This document shows positions 1-7,328 of a stretch of DNA of 12,157 bases, one piece after another. The position numbers and the translations under genes were made by a program. The notes beneath the pieces were generated by a model that did no database searches, was not told the DNA's origin, and was given only the letters and a program-made list of their open reading frames with translations. How positions within the stretch are numbered: the first letter of the stretch is position 1; each line of letters begins with the position of its first letter. The DNA comes from an uncultured Candidatus Saccharibacteria bacterium (lineage in GTDB: Bacteria > Patescibacteria > Saccharimonadia > Saccharimonadales > UBA1547), in contig CAMPIW010000005.1 of the NCBI GenBank assembly GCA_946886635.1, positions 1 through 12,157 of the forward strand. The letters are read 5' to 3'.

Positions 1-670
1 TAATACGCTCGACGTCATCACCAAAGAATTCAATGCGGTAAGCAACATCGCTCCCAGCTGGGAAGACATCCACAATGTCACCCTTAACGCGGAAAGTACC
101 ACGATGAAAATCAATATCGTTTCGTTGGTATTGAATGTCGGTAAGCTGACGAACAAATTTATCTTGTTGACGCCGTTCACCACGCGATACCTTAATCGAC
201 ATTTCTGCGTAATCATCGGGTGAGCCGATACCATAAATACAACTGACACTCGCAACAATAATTGTGTCGCGCCGTGTAAGAAGCGCCGAAGTCGCCGCAT
301 GGCGTAACCTATCGATTTCGTCATTAATTTTACTATCTTTTTCAATATAGGTATCGCTACTAGCAATATAGGCTTCAGGTTGATAGTAATCGAAATAACT
401 AACGAAATAATGCACTTCGTTGTCTGGGAAGAACGATTTAAACTCACTGTATAGCTGCGCGGCAAGTGTTTTGTTGTGCGCTAAGATAAGCGTGGGTACC
501 TGGCGATTCTCAATAATATTAGCCATGGTAAAGGTTTTACCAGAACCAGTTACACCAAGGAGTGTTTGCTCACGTTCGCCCTTTTTTAGCCCATCGACAA
601 GTTGAGCAATAGCCGTCGGCTGGTCACCGGTAGGCTGATACGAAGACGAAAGGACAAAACGCTGCTCCAT
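1..670 (-). CDS. uvrB: UvrABC system protein B (excinuclease ABC subunit B), N-terminal part, cut by window edge
   Basis: UvrB is the damage-verifying, helicase-like subunit of nucleotide excision repair; it is loaded by UvrA and recruits UvrC. The 223 residues visible here begin [18 protein letters not shown], the family's usual opening. Walker A (GVTGSGKT) lies at about residues 39-46. The aromatic beta-hairpin that inserts between DNA strands follows at about 92-112 ([12 protein letters not shown], then the SDTYIEKD segment). The UvrA-contacting domain 2 begins near residue 150. The rest (a usual UvrB is about 660-700 residues) lies beyond position 1. The ATG at 670 is the only sensible start: a stop codon lies six codons upstream in frame. 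A TATACT hexamer ends 7 nt before it, so the mRNA is probably leaderless; the AGAAGGG just upstream is too close to the ATG for normal Shine-Dalgarno use. It lies 15 bp downstream of the hypothetical gene on the same strand. Identity is certain. Confidence 0.97.
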   Translation of the reverse strand, partial: MEQRFVLSSSYQPTGDQPTAIAQLVDGLKKGEREQTLLGVTGSGKTFTMANIIENRQVPTLILAHNKTLAAQLYSEFKSFFPDNEVHYFVSYFDYYQPEAYIASSDTYIEKDSKINDEIDRLRHAATSALLTRRDTIIVASVSCIYGIGSPDDYAEMSIKVSRGERRQQDKFVRQLTDIQYQRNDIDFHRGTFRVKGDIVDVFPAGSDVAYRIEFFGDDVERI

Positions 671-677
671 CCCTTCT

Positions 678-683
678 AGTATA
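678..683 (-). promoter_or_regulatory. -10-like box directly upstream of uvrB (leaderless start predicted)
   Basis: TATACT on the minus strand, with exactly 7 nt between it and the uvrB ATG at 670. Transcription starting about 7 nt after a -10 box would begin at or next to the A of the ATG. I see no good -35 hexamer 16-18 bp upstream, so the call rests on the hexamer and on the same arrangement at three other first genes in this window. It sits between the stop codon of the upstream gene (686-688) and uvrB. Confidence 0.5.
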
Positions 684-685
684 CG

Positions 686-1300
686 CTAGTTCATTTTCTT
701 TAGCAGACTAAATGCATCACTGAACGATTTCTGGTAAGCCTGGAGCTTTGCCTCGTCGCTTGTACAGGTTGAAGATTCGAGTGAAAGACCGTATTTTGTT
801 TCCTCTACGGTCGTCGTTTTCGTGAGTGTGGTACTTTCATTGCTATCCGGATTAGCTAGAATTGAGGCAAAAGCACCTTCGTCATTGGTACACTTTGTGC
901 CAATAAGCGTAGGGCTGCGAAATTCCACATACCGGGTGCCATTAGCAGTACGAAGCACTTCGTATTCAAAGCCACCACTACCCTTAACGTACGACACCGT
1001 CAGTTCCATAGGCTCAATGTCAATCGTGTTCACCGTAGCAGGATCGAGCTCTGGCTCGGAAGTGATTGTAGTTTCTTCGTTTGGAGTTTCCAAATCGACA
1101 CTCTCGACGCTAGTATCCATTTCTTCGGCGGGCATATCATTTGATACGTCCGTGCTTGAACTCGATGTTTCTTGCTGGACGAGTGGGTCGGGGTTCGTGT
1201 TGAACACGCGAATTAACACAATCGTTCCAATAGCGACCAACAAGATTGTTAATACCGCCAAACTAATAGTTAGTGCCCGATTGTGTTTACGCTGTACCAT
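686..1300 (-). CDS. Hypothetical membrane-anchored extracytoplasmic protein, 204 aa
   Basis: I do not recognise a family. The protein has a short basic N-terminus (MVQRKHNR), one hydrophobic helix at about residues 10-31 and no lipobox cysteine, so it looks like a signal anchor with the rest outside the membrane. Residues about 36-95 are a low-complexity acidic linker rich in Ser, Thr and Glu. A C-terminal domain of about 110 residues (95-204) contains the only two cysteines, C137 and C179, which could form a disulfide. The ATG at 1300 follows GAGGTG (1303-1308), a plausible though close ribosome site. It has its own promoter (1327-1355), so it need not be co-transcribed with the LOG-domain gene upstream. 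The opposite strand is also open over much of this gene, but this frame has the promoter, ribosome site, helix and compositional zones of a real protein. Function unknown; exposed surface protein is an inference. Confidence 0.8.
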   Translation of the reverse strand: MVQRKHNRALTISLAVLTILLVAIGTIVLIRVFNTNPDPLVQQETSSSSTDVSNDMPAEEMDTSVESVDLETPNEETTITSEPELDPATVNTIDIEPMELTVSYVKGSGGFEYEVLRTANGTRYVEFRSPTLIGTKCTNDEGAFASILANPDSNESTTLTKTTTVEETKYGLSLESSTCTSDEAKLQAYQKSFSDAFSLLKKMN

Positions 1301-1326
1301 CTCACCTCACAGAGTTAGTTACCTTA

Positions 1327-1355
1327 AGCATAGCTATTCATCGCTACGATGTAAA
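1327..1355 (-). promoter_or_regulatory. Sigma70-type promoter of the 204-aa hypothetical gene
   Basis: On the minus strand, TTTACA (1350-1355) and TATGCT (1327-1332) are separated by exactly 17 bp. TTTACA matches the -35 consensus at 5 of 6 positions. The start would fall near 1320, giving a leader of about 20 nt that contains the GAGGTG site. The promoter lies just downstream of the LOG-domain gene's stop codon (1364-1366). Confidence 0.7.
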
Positions 1356-1363
1356 GCTTTTGG

Positions 1364-3319
1364 TTATTTATTCTCTTTTTGATACGACTCGTTGATGTAA
1401 TCAATGATTTCATCGTAGTTGTCATAAATACGGTATAGTTCGGTTTCTTCAAAAGTAATTGTCTGGAACCTGTCGAGCATCACTTCACGAATTGCTGCAT
1501 CAAACGGACGCCAGAAATCGCTTCCTACTAAAATAATTGGCGCTTTTTCAATTTTACGCGTTTGCATGAGTGCTAATATTTCAAATAGTTCGTCGAAAGT
1601 ACCAAATCCACCAGGGAAATACACGAATGCGCTTGAGTCGAGCGTCATCGAGACCTTGCGCCCAAAGAAGTGTTTAAAGGTGAAGTTTTCGGTTGTATAT
1701 TCGTTCAATGATTGTTCGTGTGGCAATAGAATATTGAGACCGATAGAAGCTCCCCCTGCTTCATATGCACCGCGGTTCGACGCTTCCATAACACCGTGGC
1801 CGCCACCAGTGATAACGGCGTATCCCTGGCGAGCCAAACGAGCCGAAAGGTCGTAAGCACCCATAGTAATACTATCGTCCTGAGGCTTTCGTGCCGATCC
1901 AAATACTGTGACCGTTTTTTCATATTTAGCCAAAATACTAAATGCTTGTTCAAACTCATCAACAACAGTTTCGAGACGGTCTTCAGCGGCTGCAATAAGT
2001 CGCTCTCGAATTAGGAGGTTCTTTTTGGTGCGATCTTTTCTAATTTTCGATGTTTTGTGTTGCTGAGGCTTCACTACTGGAAGTGTTTCAGGAGCAATCA
2101 TGTCGTTATCAAGCTGAGAGAGCACTTGATCGGCGAGGTTTTTGAAGCCCATGTAGCGGACAAAAATTTCATTCCATAGACTCTCACGGAAGTGGTATGC
2201 ATAGCGACCTGAATATGGTTCTTTGTTTGAATAAGCGAAACTGACATCAAATAAGTTAAAGGCAACCGGGAAACCGTCGTAATTTAACGCAACATAGTCA
2301 CGATCTTTCCAAAACATAAGTTCAGGGTCGATTTCGAACAATAGATCCTCTGCACGTCGCCAGTGAAGATCTTCGGGCTGAACGTGCGGTTCAAAAGCAA
2401 CGCTGTCGATTGAATCTTCTTTGTGCTTACCGAGGTAGCGTTGGATAACGCGCCAATGAATACGCTTCCCTACCATTTGACTGCCCGTACCTGGGTCGGC
2501 AATAAGCGTTTCAACGACTGTCTTACCAAAGTTTGGCTTTTTACTCTTCATTTTAAAGAAAGTTGAATAGAGTTTTACTTCGTTCATGTAGTGGAAAAGG
2601 AGAGGAAGCGTTTTAAGCGCGAGTCCACGCATTTTACGAACGTGCATTGGTACAACAACGATTATTCCCATTTCTTTGGTGTGCGTTACGTTGTGGAGCT
2701 TCTTTTGTACAAAGTGCGCCGCAAGATCAACGTACTTGTCGTGATCCATTTGAATAATACGTAGGTCACGCTCTTCGTAATCTTCTGGGGTAACTTGCTT
2801 AAATAGTTCGTTATACTCAGTTAACCACTCGGCACCCTCCGAGAAACGGAGTGCCGTGTAAATTTCATCGAAGTCTTCACCTTCAAACATTTTTTCAACA
2901 TCATCATAGCCAAGCTTTTTCATAAGTTGCTTTGGTGGCATTTTGCGAAGAAGGTCTTTTGCTTTATCGTGCTTTAGCACAAATACTCTGCGATTAAACT
3001 TTACCTTATTGGCAGCATCAATCATAAATGGTACAAGGTATTTTACTTCCTCGGAACGCGATTCATCAGCACCAATAATTCGTACAAGACGCTTGATATC
3101 AGACTCAACGCGTCCAAGCAGTGCGTGATACACCTCTTGGCCGGTTGCAGCAGCGGGCACCAAGTTAAGCGCACGAAGATTCTCGTGTGCCATTGCAGTA
3201 ATATCGCCAATTAATTTGGTGTCTGCACCACTTCGACCACTTACGTCTTCAAGTTGATGCAGCGCCTGCGTAAAAATCGGCTCCTCCGCATCTAATAAAT
3301 CACTAAGAAATTTTGCCAT
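1364..3319 (-). CDS. LOG-family (phosphoribohydrolase-like) protein with a long unrecognised N-terminal region, 651 aa
   Basis: Residues about 468-651 form a LOG/TIGR00730-type Rossmann domain: VFGSAR at about 472-477, TGGGHGVMEASNRG from 504, the conserved GRK at about 553-555, and the family signature PGGFGTFDE at 569-577. Known LOG proteins cleave nucleoside 5'-monophosphates into base plus ribose 5-phosphate; they were long misannotated as lysine decarboxylases. The residues I can see fit an active enzyme, but its substrate cannot be read. Residues 1-415 match nothing I recognise: a soluble, mixed-charge region with an HNVTH motif at 209-213, followed by a basic linker (about 418-436) and a probable helix (437-467). 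Ordinary LOG proteins are about 180-250 residues, so this is a fusion or a much extended form. The start at 3319 is fixed by AAGGAG (3328-3333), which lies inside the last codons of the PfkB gene; that gene's stop is only 2 nt away, so the two are almost certainly translationally coupled. Confidence 0.88.
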   Translation of the reverse strand: MAKFLSDLLDAEEPIFTQALHQLEDVSGRSGADTKLIGDITAMAHENLRALNLVPAAATGQEVYHALLGRVESDIKRLVRIIGADESRSEEVKYLVPFMIDAANKVKFNRRVFVLKHDKAKDLLRKMPPKQLMKKLGYDDVEKMFEGEDFDEIYTALRFSEGAEWLTEYNELFKQVTPEDYEERDLRIIQMDHDKYVDLAAHFVQKKLHNVTHTKEMGIIVVVPMHVRKMRGLALKTLPLLFHYMNEVKLYSTFFKMKSKKPNFGKTVVETLIADPGTGSQMVGKRIHWRVIQRYLGKHKEDSIDSVAFEPHVQPEDLHWRRAEDLLFEIDPELMFWKDRDYVALNYDGFPVAFNLFDVSFAYSNKEPYSGRYAYHFRESLWNEIFVRYMGFKNLADQVLSQLDNDMIAPETLPVVKPQQHKTSKIRKDRTKKNLLIRERLIAAAEDRLETVVDEFEQAFSILAKYEKTVTVFGSARKPQDDSITMGAYDLSARLARQGYAVITGGGHGVMEASNRGAYEAGGASIGLNILLPHEQSLNEYTTENFTFKHFFGRKVSMTLDSSAFVYFPGGFGTFDELFEILALMQTRKIEKAPIILVGSDFWRPFDAAIREVMLDRFQTITFEETELYRIYDNYDEIIDYINESYQKENK

Positions 3320-3321
3320 TA

Positions 3322-4299
3322 TTAATACTCCTTCTCTGTAAGTGGCATGTCGTGCAACGCAACACCTTTATGTAAAATACCTTCTTTTGCACCAATAAAC
3401 TGAACGACTGATGTTGAGTTGGCACTTGCGAAAATGATCGAATCTTTTAACGACTGACTCTGCGAATACGCACTCAAAAAGCCAGAACCAAATGCATCAC
3501 CAGCGCCAGTGCGGTCAAGTACAGGAACATCCTCGTACATACCAGCAGATACAATGGTTTTACCGTCGGTCGCAACGACGCCATTAGGGCCATCGCTCAC
3601 CACGACAACGGGTACATAATTTGTTGCGTGTCGTGCTAACTCTTCAGAAGTTGAGCCTTCAACAATTTTCGCAGCCTCTTCTTTGTTAACGATAAGCACG
3701 TCAACATTTTCAAGAAGCGCCCGAAGTTTATCGGGTTCTGTTAGCTCTGCTTCGCCGGGATTGAATGCAATTTTTACATTTGCCGCTACTGCTTTTTCAA
3801 ATATGACATCAAGCGCCTCCATCGCACCAGCAAACGATGAAATATAGAGCCAATCAAGACCATCGAAATTTACATTTGCATAGTCTTCTGGGGTATGTGA
3901 GTTTGCCGCACCGCGATACACCAAAATGGTTCGTTCACCATTATCTGCTAATAAGATTGTAGAATACTGAGTTCCAAGGTTCTCGTGATAGATCACGCGT
4001 TCGGTGTTTACATTCTCGCGGTCTAGCTCTTCAAGCACGCCGTGTGCCGCCACATCATTGCCAATTTTGCCAATAAAACTACTGTCGATATTTTGACGAG
4101 CAAATGTAACCGATGCGTTCGTTGCGCCTCCACCGGTTGCAAAACGTACTGTATCAACGGTAATTTTTGCCCCCAATTTAAAATCCTGTGTAAATTCTTC
4201 CATATACTCATTGGTACGTGGATCGAGCTGGGCACGTATACCCTTGCCTGACACAAAAACGTCTTGTGAGGCAGCCCCTAAAGCGCATATTCTAACCAT
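3322..4299 (-). CDS. PfkB-family carbohydrate kinase (ribokinase-like), 325 aa
   Basis: This is an ATP-dependent kinase of the ribokinase/PfkB superfamily, cytosolic. The N-terminal glycine pair region is TGGGATNAS (about 55-63) and the C-terminal signature is DRTGAGDAFGSGFL, with GAGD at 265-268 and D268 the predicted catalytic base. Length is normal for the family. Substrate is not certain: ribokinase, fructokinase and nucleoside kinase are all possible. The neighbouring pentose-phosphate genes make ribose attractive, but that is inference from context. I chose the third in-frame ATG (4299; MVRICALGAAS) instead of 4311 or 4305. A TATGAT box ends 7 nt before it, so the first two ATGs would lie in or before the predicted transcription start, and the family usually begins close to the first beta strand. 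It heads an operon with the LOG-domain gene and diverges from transaldolase. Confidence 0.9.
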   Translation of the reverse strand: MVRICALGAASQDVFVSGKGIRAQLDPRTNEYMEEFTQDFKLGAKITVDTVRFATGGGATNASVTFARQNIDSSFIGKIGNDVAAHGVLEELDRENVNTERVIYHENLGTQYSTILLADNGERTILVYRGAANSHTPEDYANVNFDGLDWLYISSFAGAMEALDVIFEKAVAANVKIAFNPGEAELTEPDKLRALLENVDVLIVNKEEAAKIVEGSTSEELARHATNYVPVVVVSDGPNGVVATDGKTIVSAGMYEDVPVLDRTGAGDAFGSGFLSAYSQSQSLKDSIIFASANSTSVVQFIGAKEGILHKGVALHDMPLTEKEY

Positions 4300-4306
4300 A
4301 TGCATT

Positions 4307-4336
4307 ATCATACCCCATCTGGTATACTAATGACAA
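4307..4336 (-). promoter_or_regulatory. Promoter of the PfkB-kinase/LOG operon
   Basis: On the minus strand, TTGTCA (4331-4336; 5 of 6 to the -35 consensus) and TATGAT (4307-4312; 5 of 6) are separated by 18 bp. The -10 box ends 7 nt before the ATG at 4299, predicting a leaderless transcript. The -35 hexamer sits directly against the transaldolase start codon, and the transaldolase -10 box lies inside this promoter's spacer, so the two promoters cannot be occupied together. Confidence 0.65.
4320..4328 (+). promoter_or_regulatory. Extended -10 promoter of transaldolase (leaderless start predicted)
   Basis: TGG followed by TATACT is an extended -10 element (TGn plus hexamer at 4323-4328). It ends 8 nt before the ATG at 4337. 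I see no convincing -35 at 16-18 bp upstream, which is common for extended -10 promoters. The element lies in the spacer of the divergent PfkB-kinase promoter. Confidence 0.6.
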
Positions 4337-5410
4337 ATGTCAAACCTTCATAAATTACACAGCCCGTTCAAACAGAGCCCATGGCTCGATAATTTAAGTC
4401 GTGACCTTATCCATTCTGGAGGACTTCACAGTTACGTCGAGAAAGGAATTCGTGGCATTACCTCTAATCCAACCATTCTCGAGCGCGCTATCACAAATAG
4501 CACTCTTTACGACGAACAGATCAAACGCTTGGCCTATGAGGGCAAGTCGACCGAAGAGATCTATTGGAAGATTATCATCGACGATATTAAATCTGCTACC
4601 GACATTCTTCTACCTGTTTGGAACGAAAGCAAAGGTGAAGACGGCTACGTCTCACTTGAAGTTTCGCCAACCCTTGCACACAATGCCGAAGAAACACTCA
4701 ACCAAGCGCGGTGGCTGTGGTCAGAAATAAACGCGAAAAACTTAATGATTAAAGTTCCCGCTACCGACGAATGTATTCCAGTGATTCACACACTATTAAG
4801 TGAAGGTGTGAATGTGAATGTTACGCTTATATTTAGCTTGTCTGACTATCAAAAAATTGCCGAGGCACATGCTTCAACGCACCTTGTTGGCGATGAGAAC
4901 CCTGCACGAAGTGTGGCGTCGTTCTTTATTAGTCGCATCGATAGCGAGGTCGACAACCGGCTTAACGCCATTGGCACACCTGAGGCTCTTGCGCTTCGCG
5001 GCAAAGCAGCAGTATCTCAAGCGCGCCTTGCCTACGATATTTTTCTTGAAACATTCGCCAAGGCAGTTGTTCTTGAACCTACCCAGCCAGCTCTTCAAAG
5101 GCTTCTTTGGGCTTCAACATCTACTAAGAATCCCGAGTACAACGACCTCCTCTACGTAACAAGCCTTATTGCACCGTACACGGTCAATACGCTCCCTGAA
5201 GATACAATTACAAACATTATTGATCATCTTCCCGAAGATGTTAAAAGCATAAGCCTTGTAGACCTTAAAGAAGCTCTTACGACAACCGAAGCACTTCGTG
5301 CCGTTGGTATCGACTTTAACGATGTCGACCGCGTACTCGAGCAAGAGGGTGTTAAAAAATTCCAAGAATCATTTACAACGCTCCTTCAAGCAATCGAATC
5401 GAAAAAATAA
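4337..5410 (+). CDS. tal: Transaldolase, 357 aa
   Basis: Transaldolase transfers a dihydroxyacetone unit from sedoheptulose 7-phosphate to glyceraldehyde 3-phosphate, giving erythrose 4-phosphate and fructose 6-phosphate. Visible family marks are WLDNLSRD (16-23, with the catalytic Asp at 18), GITSNPTIL (40-48), SLEVSP (106-111, with E108) and NLMIKVPAT (135-143), where K139 is the Schiff-base lysine. Length fits the longer bacterial type (about 360-380 residues), not the short 215-residue form. It is the only pentose-pathway gene here on the plus strand. It diverges from the PfkB kinase and ends only 2 bp from the convergent aldolase gene. There is no ribosome site at the usual distance: the ATG lies 8 nt after the -10 box, so a leaderless message is predicted. 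Confidence 0.96.
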   Translation: MSNLHKLHSPFKQSPWLDNLSRDLIHSGGLHSYVEKGIRGITSNPTILERAITNSTLYDEQIKRLAYEGKSTEEIYWKIIIDDIKSATDILLPVWNESKGEDGYVSLEVSPTLAHNAEETLNQARWLWSEINAKNLMIKVPATDECIPVIHTLLSEGVNVNVTLIFSLSDYQKIAEAHASTHLVGDENPARSVASFFISRIDSEVDNRLNAIGTPEALALRGKAAVSQARLAYDIFLETFAKAVVLEPTQPALQRLLWASTSTKNPEYNDLLYVTSLIAPYTVNTLPEDTITNIIDHLPEDVKSISLVDLKEALTTTEALRAVGIDFNDVDRVLEQEGVKKFQESFTTLLQAIESKK

Positions 5411-5437
5411 TACTAGAGGACTGCCTTGTCGGCAGAT
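5402..5437 (-). terminator. Possible weak terminator at the aldolase/transaldolase junction
   Basis: The minus strand carries a 5-bp hairpin, CTGCC-GACAA-GGCAG (5421-5435), inside the last aldolase codons. About 13 nt later comes a run of six T (5402-5407). The distance from stem to T run is longer than usual, so this is a weak candidate. It is listed because the two convergent genes leave only 2 bp for any terminator. Confidence 0.25.
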
Positions 5438-6324
5438 CCGAAGGCATCAATTTTCTCTTCAACAACAGCTTGAACTGCCTGTCGGACCGGCTCCATAATT
5501 TTCACAACTGCAAATTGTTCGGGATTATCAGCCAAAACTTTTTCTAAACCAGTACGGAAAGCAAAACGCATATCGCTATTAATGTTTACTTTACTTACAC
5601 CAATTTTTGCCGCTTCAGCAAAGTAATGGGCCGGCGTACCGCTTCCGCCGTGGAGGCTAATTTGCACACCAATTGCGTCACGAATCTGTTGCAGTAATTC
5701 GAGGTCGAGCTCTTTAGGGACCGGATACTTACCGTGTAAATTGCCCACAGCTGCTGCAAACGTATCAATGCCGGTTGCATCAACAAACGCCTTAGCACCT
5801 TCTGGCGTGCTAAATGTTTTCTTAATTTCATCGTAGTCAAAAGCTTCGGTGTGGAAATTTGAAGAGCCGCCGAAATAGTGTGGTTCGCTTTCAACGAGTG
5901 CGCCAGTAAACTTTGCGTACTCAACCACTTCACGAGTTGCTCGGATAATTTCATCGTCGGTTGCATCGTGATTTGCTTGTGAGATATCGATATGAATAAA
6001 CTCAAACCCCGCATCAACGCCTTCTTTCGCAGCCTCAACAGAAGGGCTGTGGTCAAGGTTAATGTACATCTCAATACCGTATTCAGCTTTGTAGTTATCA
6101 ACCATGTCACGTATATTTTCTGCACCTATGGCAGAGATTTCGTCGTTCGTCACCTCAACAAGAACTGGCGCGTTTTTCTTTTGAGCGGCTCTTGCTATTG
6201 CAATGAGTGTGTCCTGGTTATCAACATTAAAAGCACCGACAGCAAAGCCTTGTTGACGACTACGCTGCATCAAATGTCGCGCACGTAATGTGTTATCCCT
6301 AATTTGTGTGATAGTTAATCCCAT
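5413..6324 (-). CDS. fba: Class II (zinc-type) ketose-bisphosphate aldolase, probably fructose-bisphosphate aldolase, 303 aa
   Basis: Class II aldolases reversibly split fructose 1,6-bisphosphate (and often sedoheptulose 1,7-bisphosphate) into triose phosphates. The fold marks are present: GFAVGAFNV (26-34), NLDHS (89-93) with the catalytic Asp91 and zinc ligand His92, GNLHGKYP (194-201) with zinc ligand His197, LHGGSG (224-229) with zinc ligand His225, and VNINSD (246-251). The usual GELG stretch after the central strand is replaced by VESEPHYFGG (144-153), so the exact substrate (fructose, tagatose or sedoheptulose bisphosphate) is less secure; glycolytic context favours fructose. The start at 6324 follows GGGGG (6328-6332), which runs on from the TAA stop of the transketolase C-half 8 nt upstream; the spacing is short but the site is clear. 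It is the last gene of the six-gene operon and collides with transaldolase. Confidence 0.92.
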   Translation of the reverse strand: MGLTITQIRDNTLRARHLMQRSRQQGFAVGAFNVDNQDTLIAIARAAQKKNAPVLVEVTNDEISAIGAENIRDMVDNYKAEYGIEMYINLDHSPSVEAAKEGVDAGFEFIHIDISQANHDATDDEIIRATREVVEYAKFTGALVESEPHYFGGSSNFHTEAFDYDEIKKTFSTPEGAKAFVDATGIDTFAAAVGNLHGKYPVPKELDLELLQQIRDAIGVQISLHGGSGTPAHYFAEAAKIGVSKVNINSDMRFAFRTGLEKVLADNPEQFAVVKIMEPVRQAVQAVVEEKIDAFGSADKAVL

Positions 6325-6332
6325 ATTCCCCC

Positions 6333-7328
6333 TTAAAAATCCTGATGATATTTTGGCATTTTTTCAATAAAGCCTTCGATAGTACTTACGAGCTTTTCGC
6401 CGGACAGCCCAAAATATTCCATGAGTTCACTCGGTGCACCCGATTCTCCAAAGCGATCGTTAATGCCAATACGCTTTATCGGCATTGGTAGTGTGTCGGT
6501 CAAAAACTCAGCTACTGCGCTTCCAAAACCGCCGGCAGCTTGCGCCTCTTCGGCTGTAACAACGCGCCCAGTCTTTTTTGCACTTGCAAGGAGTGTGTCG
6601 TGATCGAGTGGCTTAATTGTTGGTACGTGCACCACTTCGGCATGAATACCCTTCGTTTCAAGTATTTTTGCCGCCACTAGTAATTGGTAGGTCATTGTAC
6701 CGGTACCAAACAGTGATACATCAGTACCCTCCTTCAATACATATGCTTTACCAAGTTCAAATGGAGAATCAGCGGTGCTGAAAATGGGCGTTTTTTCTCG
6801 GGCCAAGCGCAGATAAGTCGGTTTGCCGTTTTCAGCTATAGCAAGTGTTGCTTTCTCGGCCTCAAGGCTATCACCAGGCGCTACAACAACCATATTAGGG
6901 AGTACGCGCATTAAAGCAATGTCCTCGAGCATTTGGTGGGTTGCACCGTCCGGACCAACACTGACACCAGCGTGCGAACCGACAATTTTAACCGGTTGGT
7001 CATTAAGCGTTACGGTTGTACGAATTTGTTCCCAGTTTCTTCCTGGGCTAAATGCTGCATAGCTACTGGTAAACGGAATCTTTCCTGCTCGCGCCAAGCC
7101 ACTCGCAACTGTTACAAGGTTTTGTTCAGCAATACCAATTTCGATAAAACGCTTTGGAAATGCGTCGCGAAAAATGTGCATTTGGGTGCTTTCGGTTAAG
7201 TCTGCGCAAAGAGCAACGATGCGTTCGTTACTTTCTCCCGCAACCTTTAAACCACGTCCAAAACCAGCACGAATCGGCTCAAGCTCGACATCTTTGTTAT
7301 ATAGCATTGGATTTAGTGGGTAATTCAT
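6333..7328 (-). CDS. Transketolase C-terminal subunit (pyrimidine-binding plus C-terminal domain), 331 aa
   Basis: This is the second half of a transketolase divided into two genes. Transketolase moves a two-carbon ketol unit between sugar phosphates using thiamine diphosphate. The pyrimidine-binding domain covers about residues 17-185: IGIAEQN (64-70) contains E68, the glutamate that activates the cofactor, and GPDGATHQMLED (125-136) supplies the substrate-site His131. The C-terminal domain follows from about 200. The start codon overlaps the stop of the N-half (ATGA at 7325-7328), and AAGGGG upstream lies inside that gene, so the halves are translationally coupled, as expected for obligate partners. 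Split transketolases are known in archaea and in various bacteria. A one-carbon-shorter DXS-type role is unlikely because DXS is a single chain and the context is pentose phosphate. Identity secure. Confidence 0.94.
   Translation of the reverse strand: MNYPLNPMLYNKDVELEPIRAGFGRGLKVAGESNERIVALCADLTESTQMHIFRDAFPKRFIEIGIAEQNLVTVASGLARAGKIPFTSSYAAFSPGRNWEQIRTTVTLNDQPVKIVGSHAGVSVGPDGATHQMLEDIALMRVLPNMVVVAPGDSLEAEKATLAIAENGKPTYLRLAREKTPIFSTADSPFELGKAYVLKEGTDVSLFGTGTMTYQLLVAAKILETKGIHAEVVHVPTIKPLDHDTLLASAKKTGRVVTAEEAQAAGGFGSAVAEFLTDTLPMPIKRIGINDRFGESGAPSELMEYFGLSGEKLVSTIEGFIEKMPKYHQDF

Noticed and set aside
822..1382. Long plus-strand open frame (186 codons) opposite the 204-aa hypothetical gene.
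   Set aside because: It runs through the minus-strand gene's promoter, has no promoter or ribosome site of its own, and reads as a low-complexity Ser/Val/Leu-rich reverse of the acidic linker. The minus frame has the coherent gene layout.
4300..4311. Two earlier ATG codons (4311 and 4305) for the PfkB kinase.
   Set aside because: They fall within or just after the -10 box, upstream of the predicted transcription start; the ATG at 4299 has the leaderless spacing and the usual family N-terminus.
7325..7327. UGA recoding as seen in Gracilibacteria/SR1.
   Set aside because: All genes here read through fully with UGA as stop, and the N-half of transketolase ends properly at a UGA that overlaps the next start.
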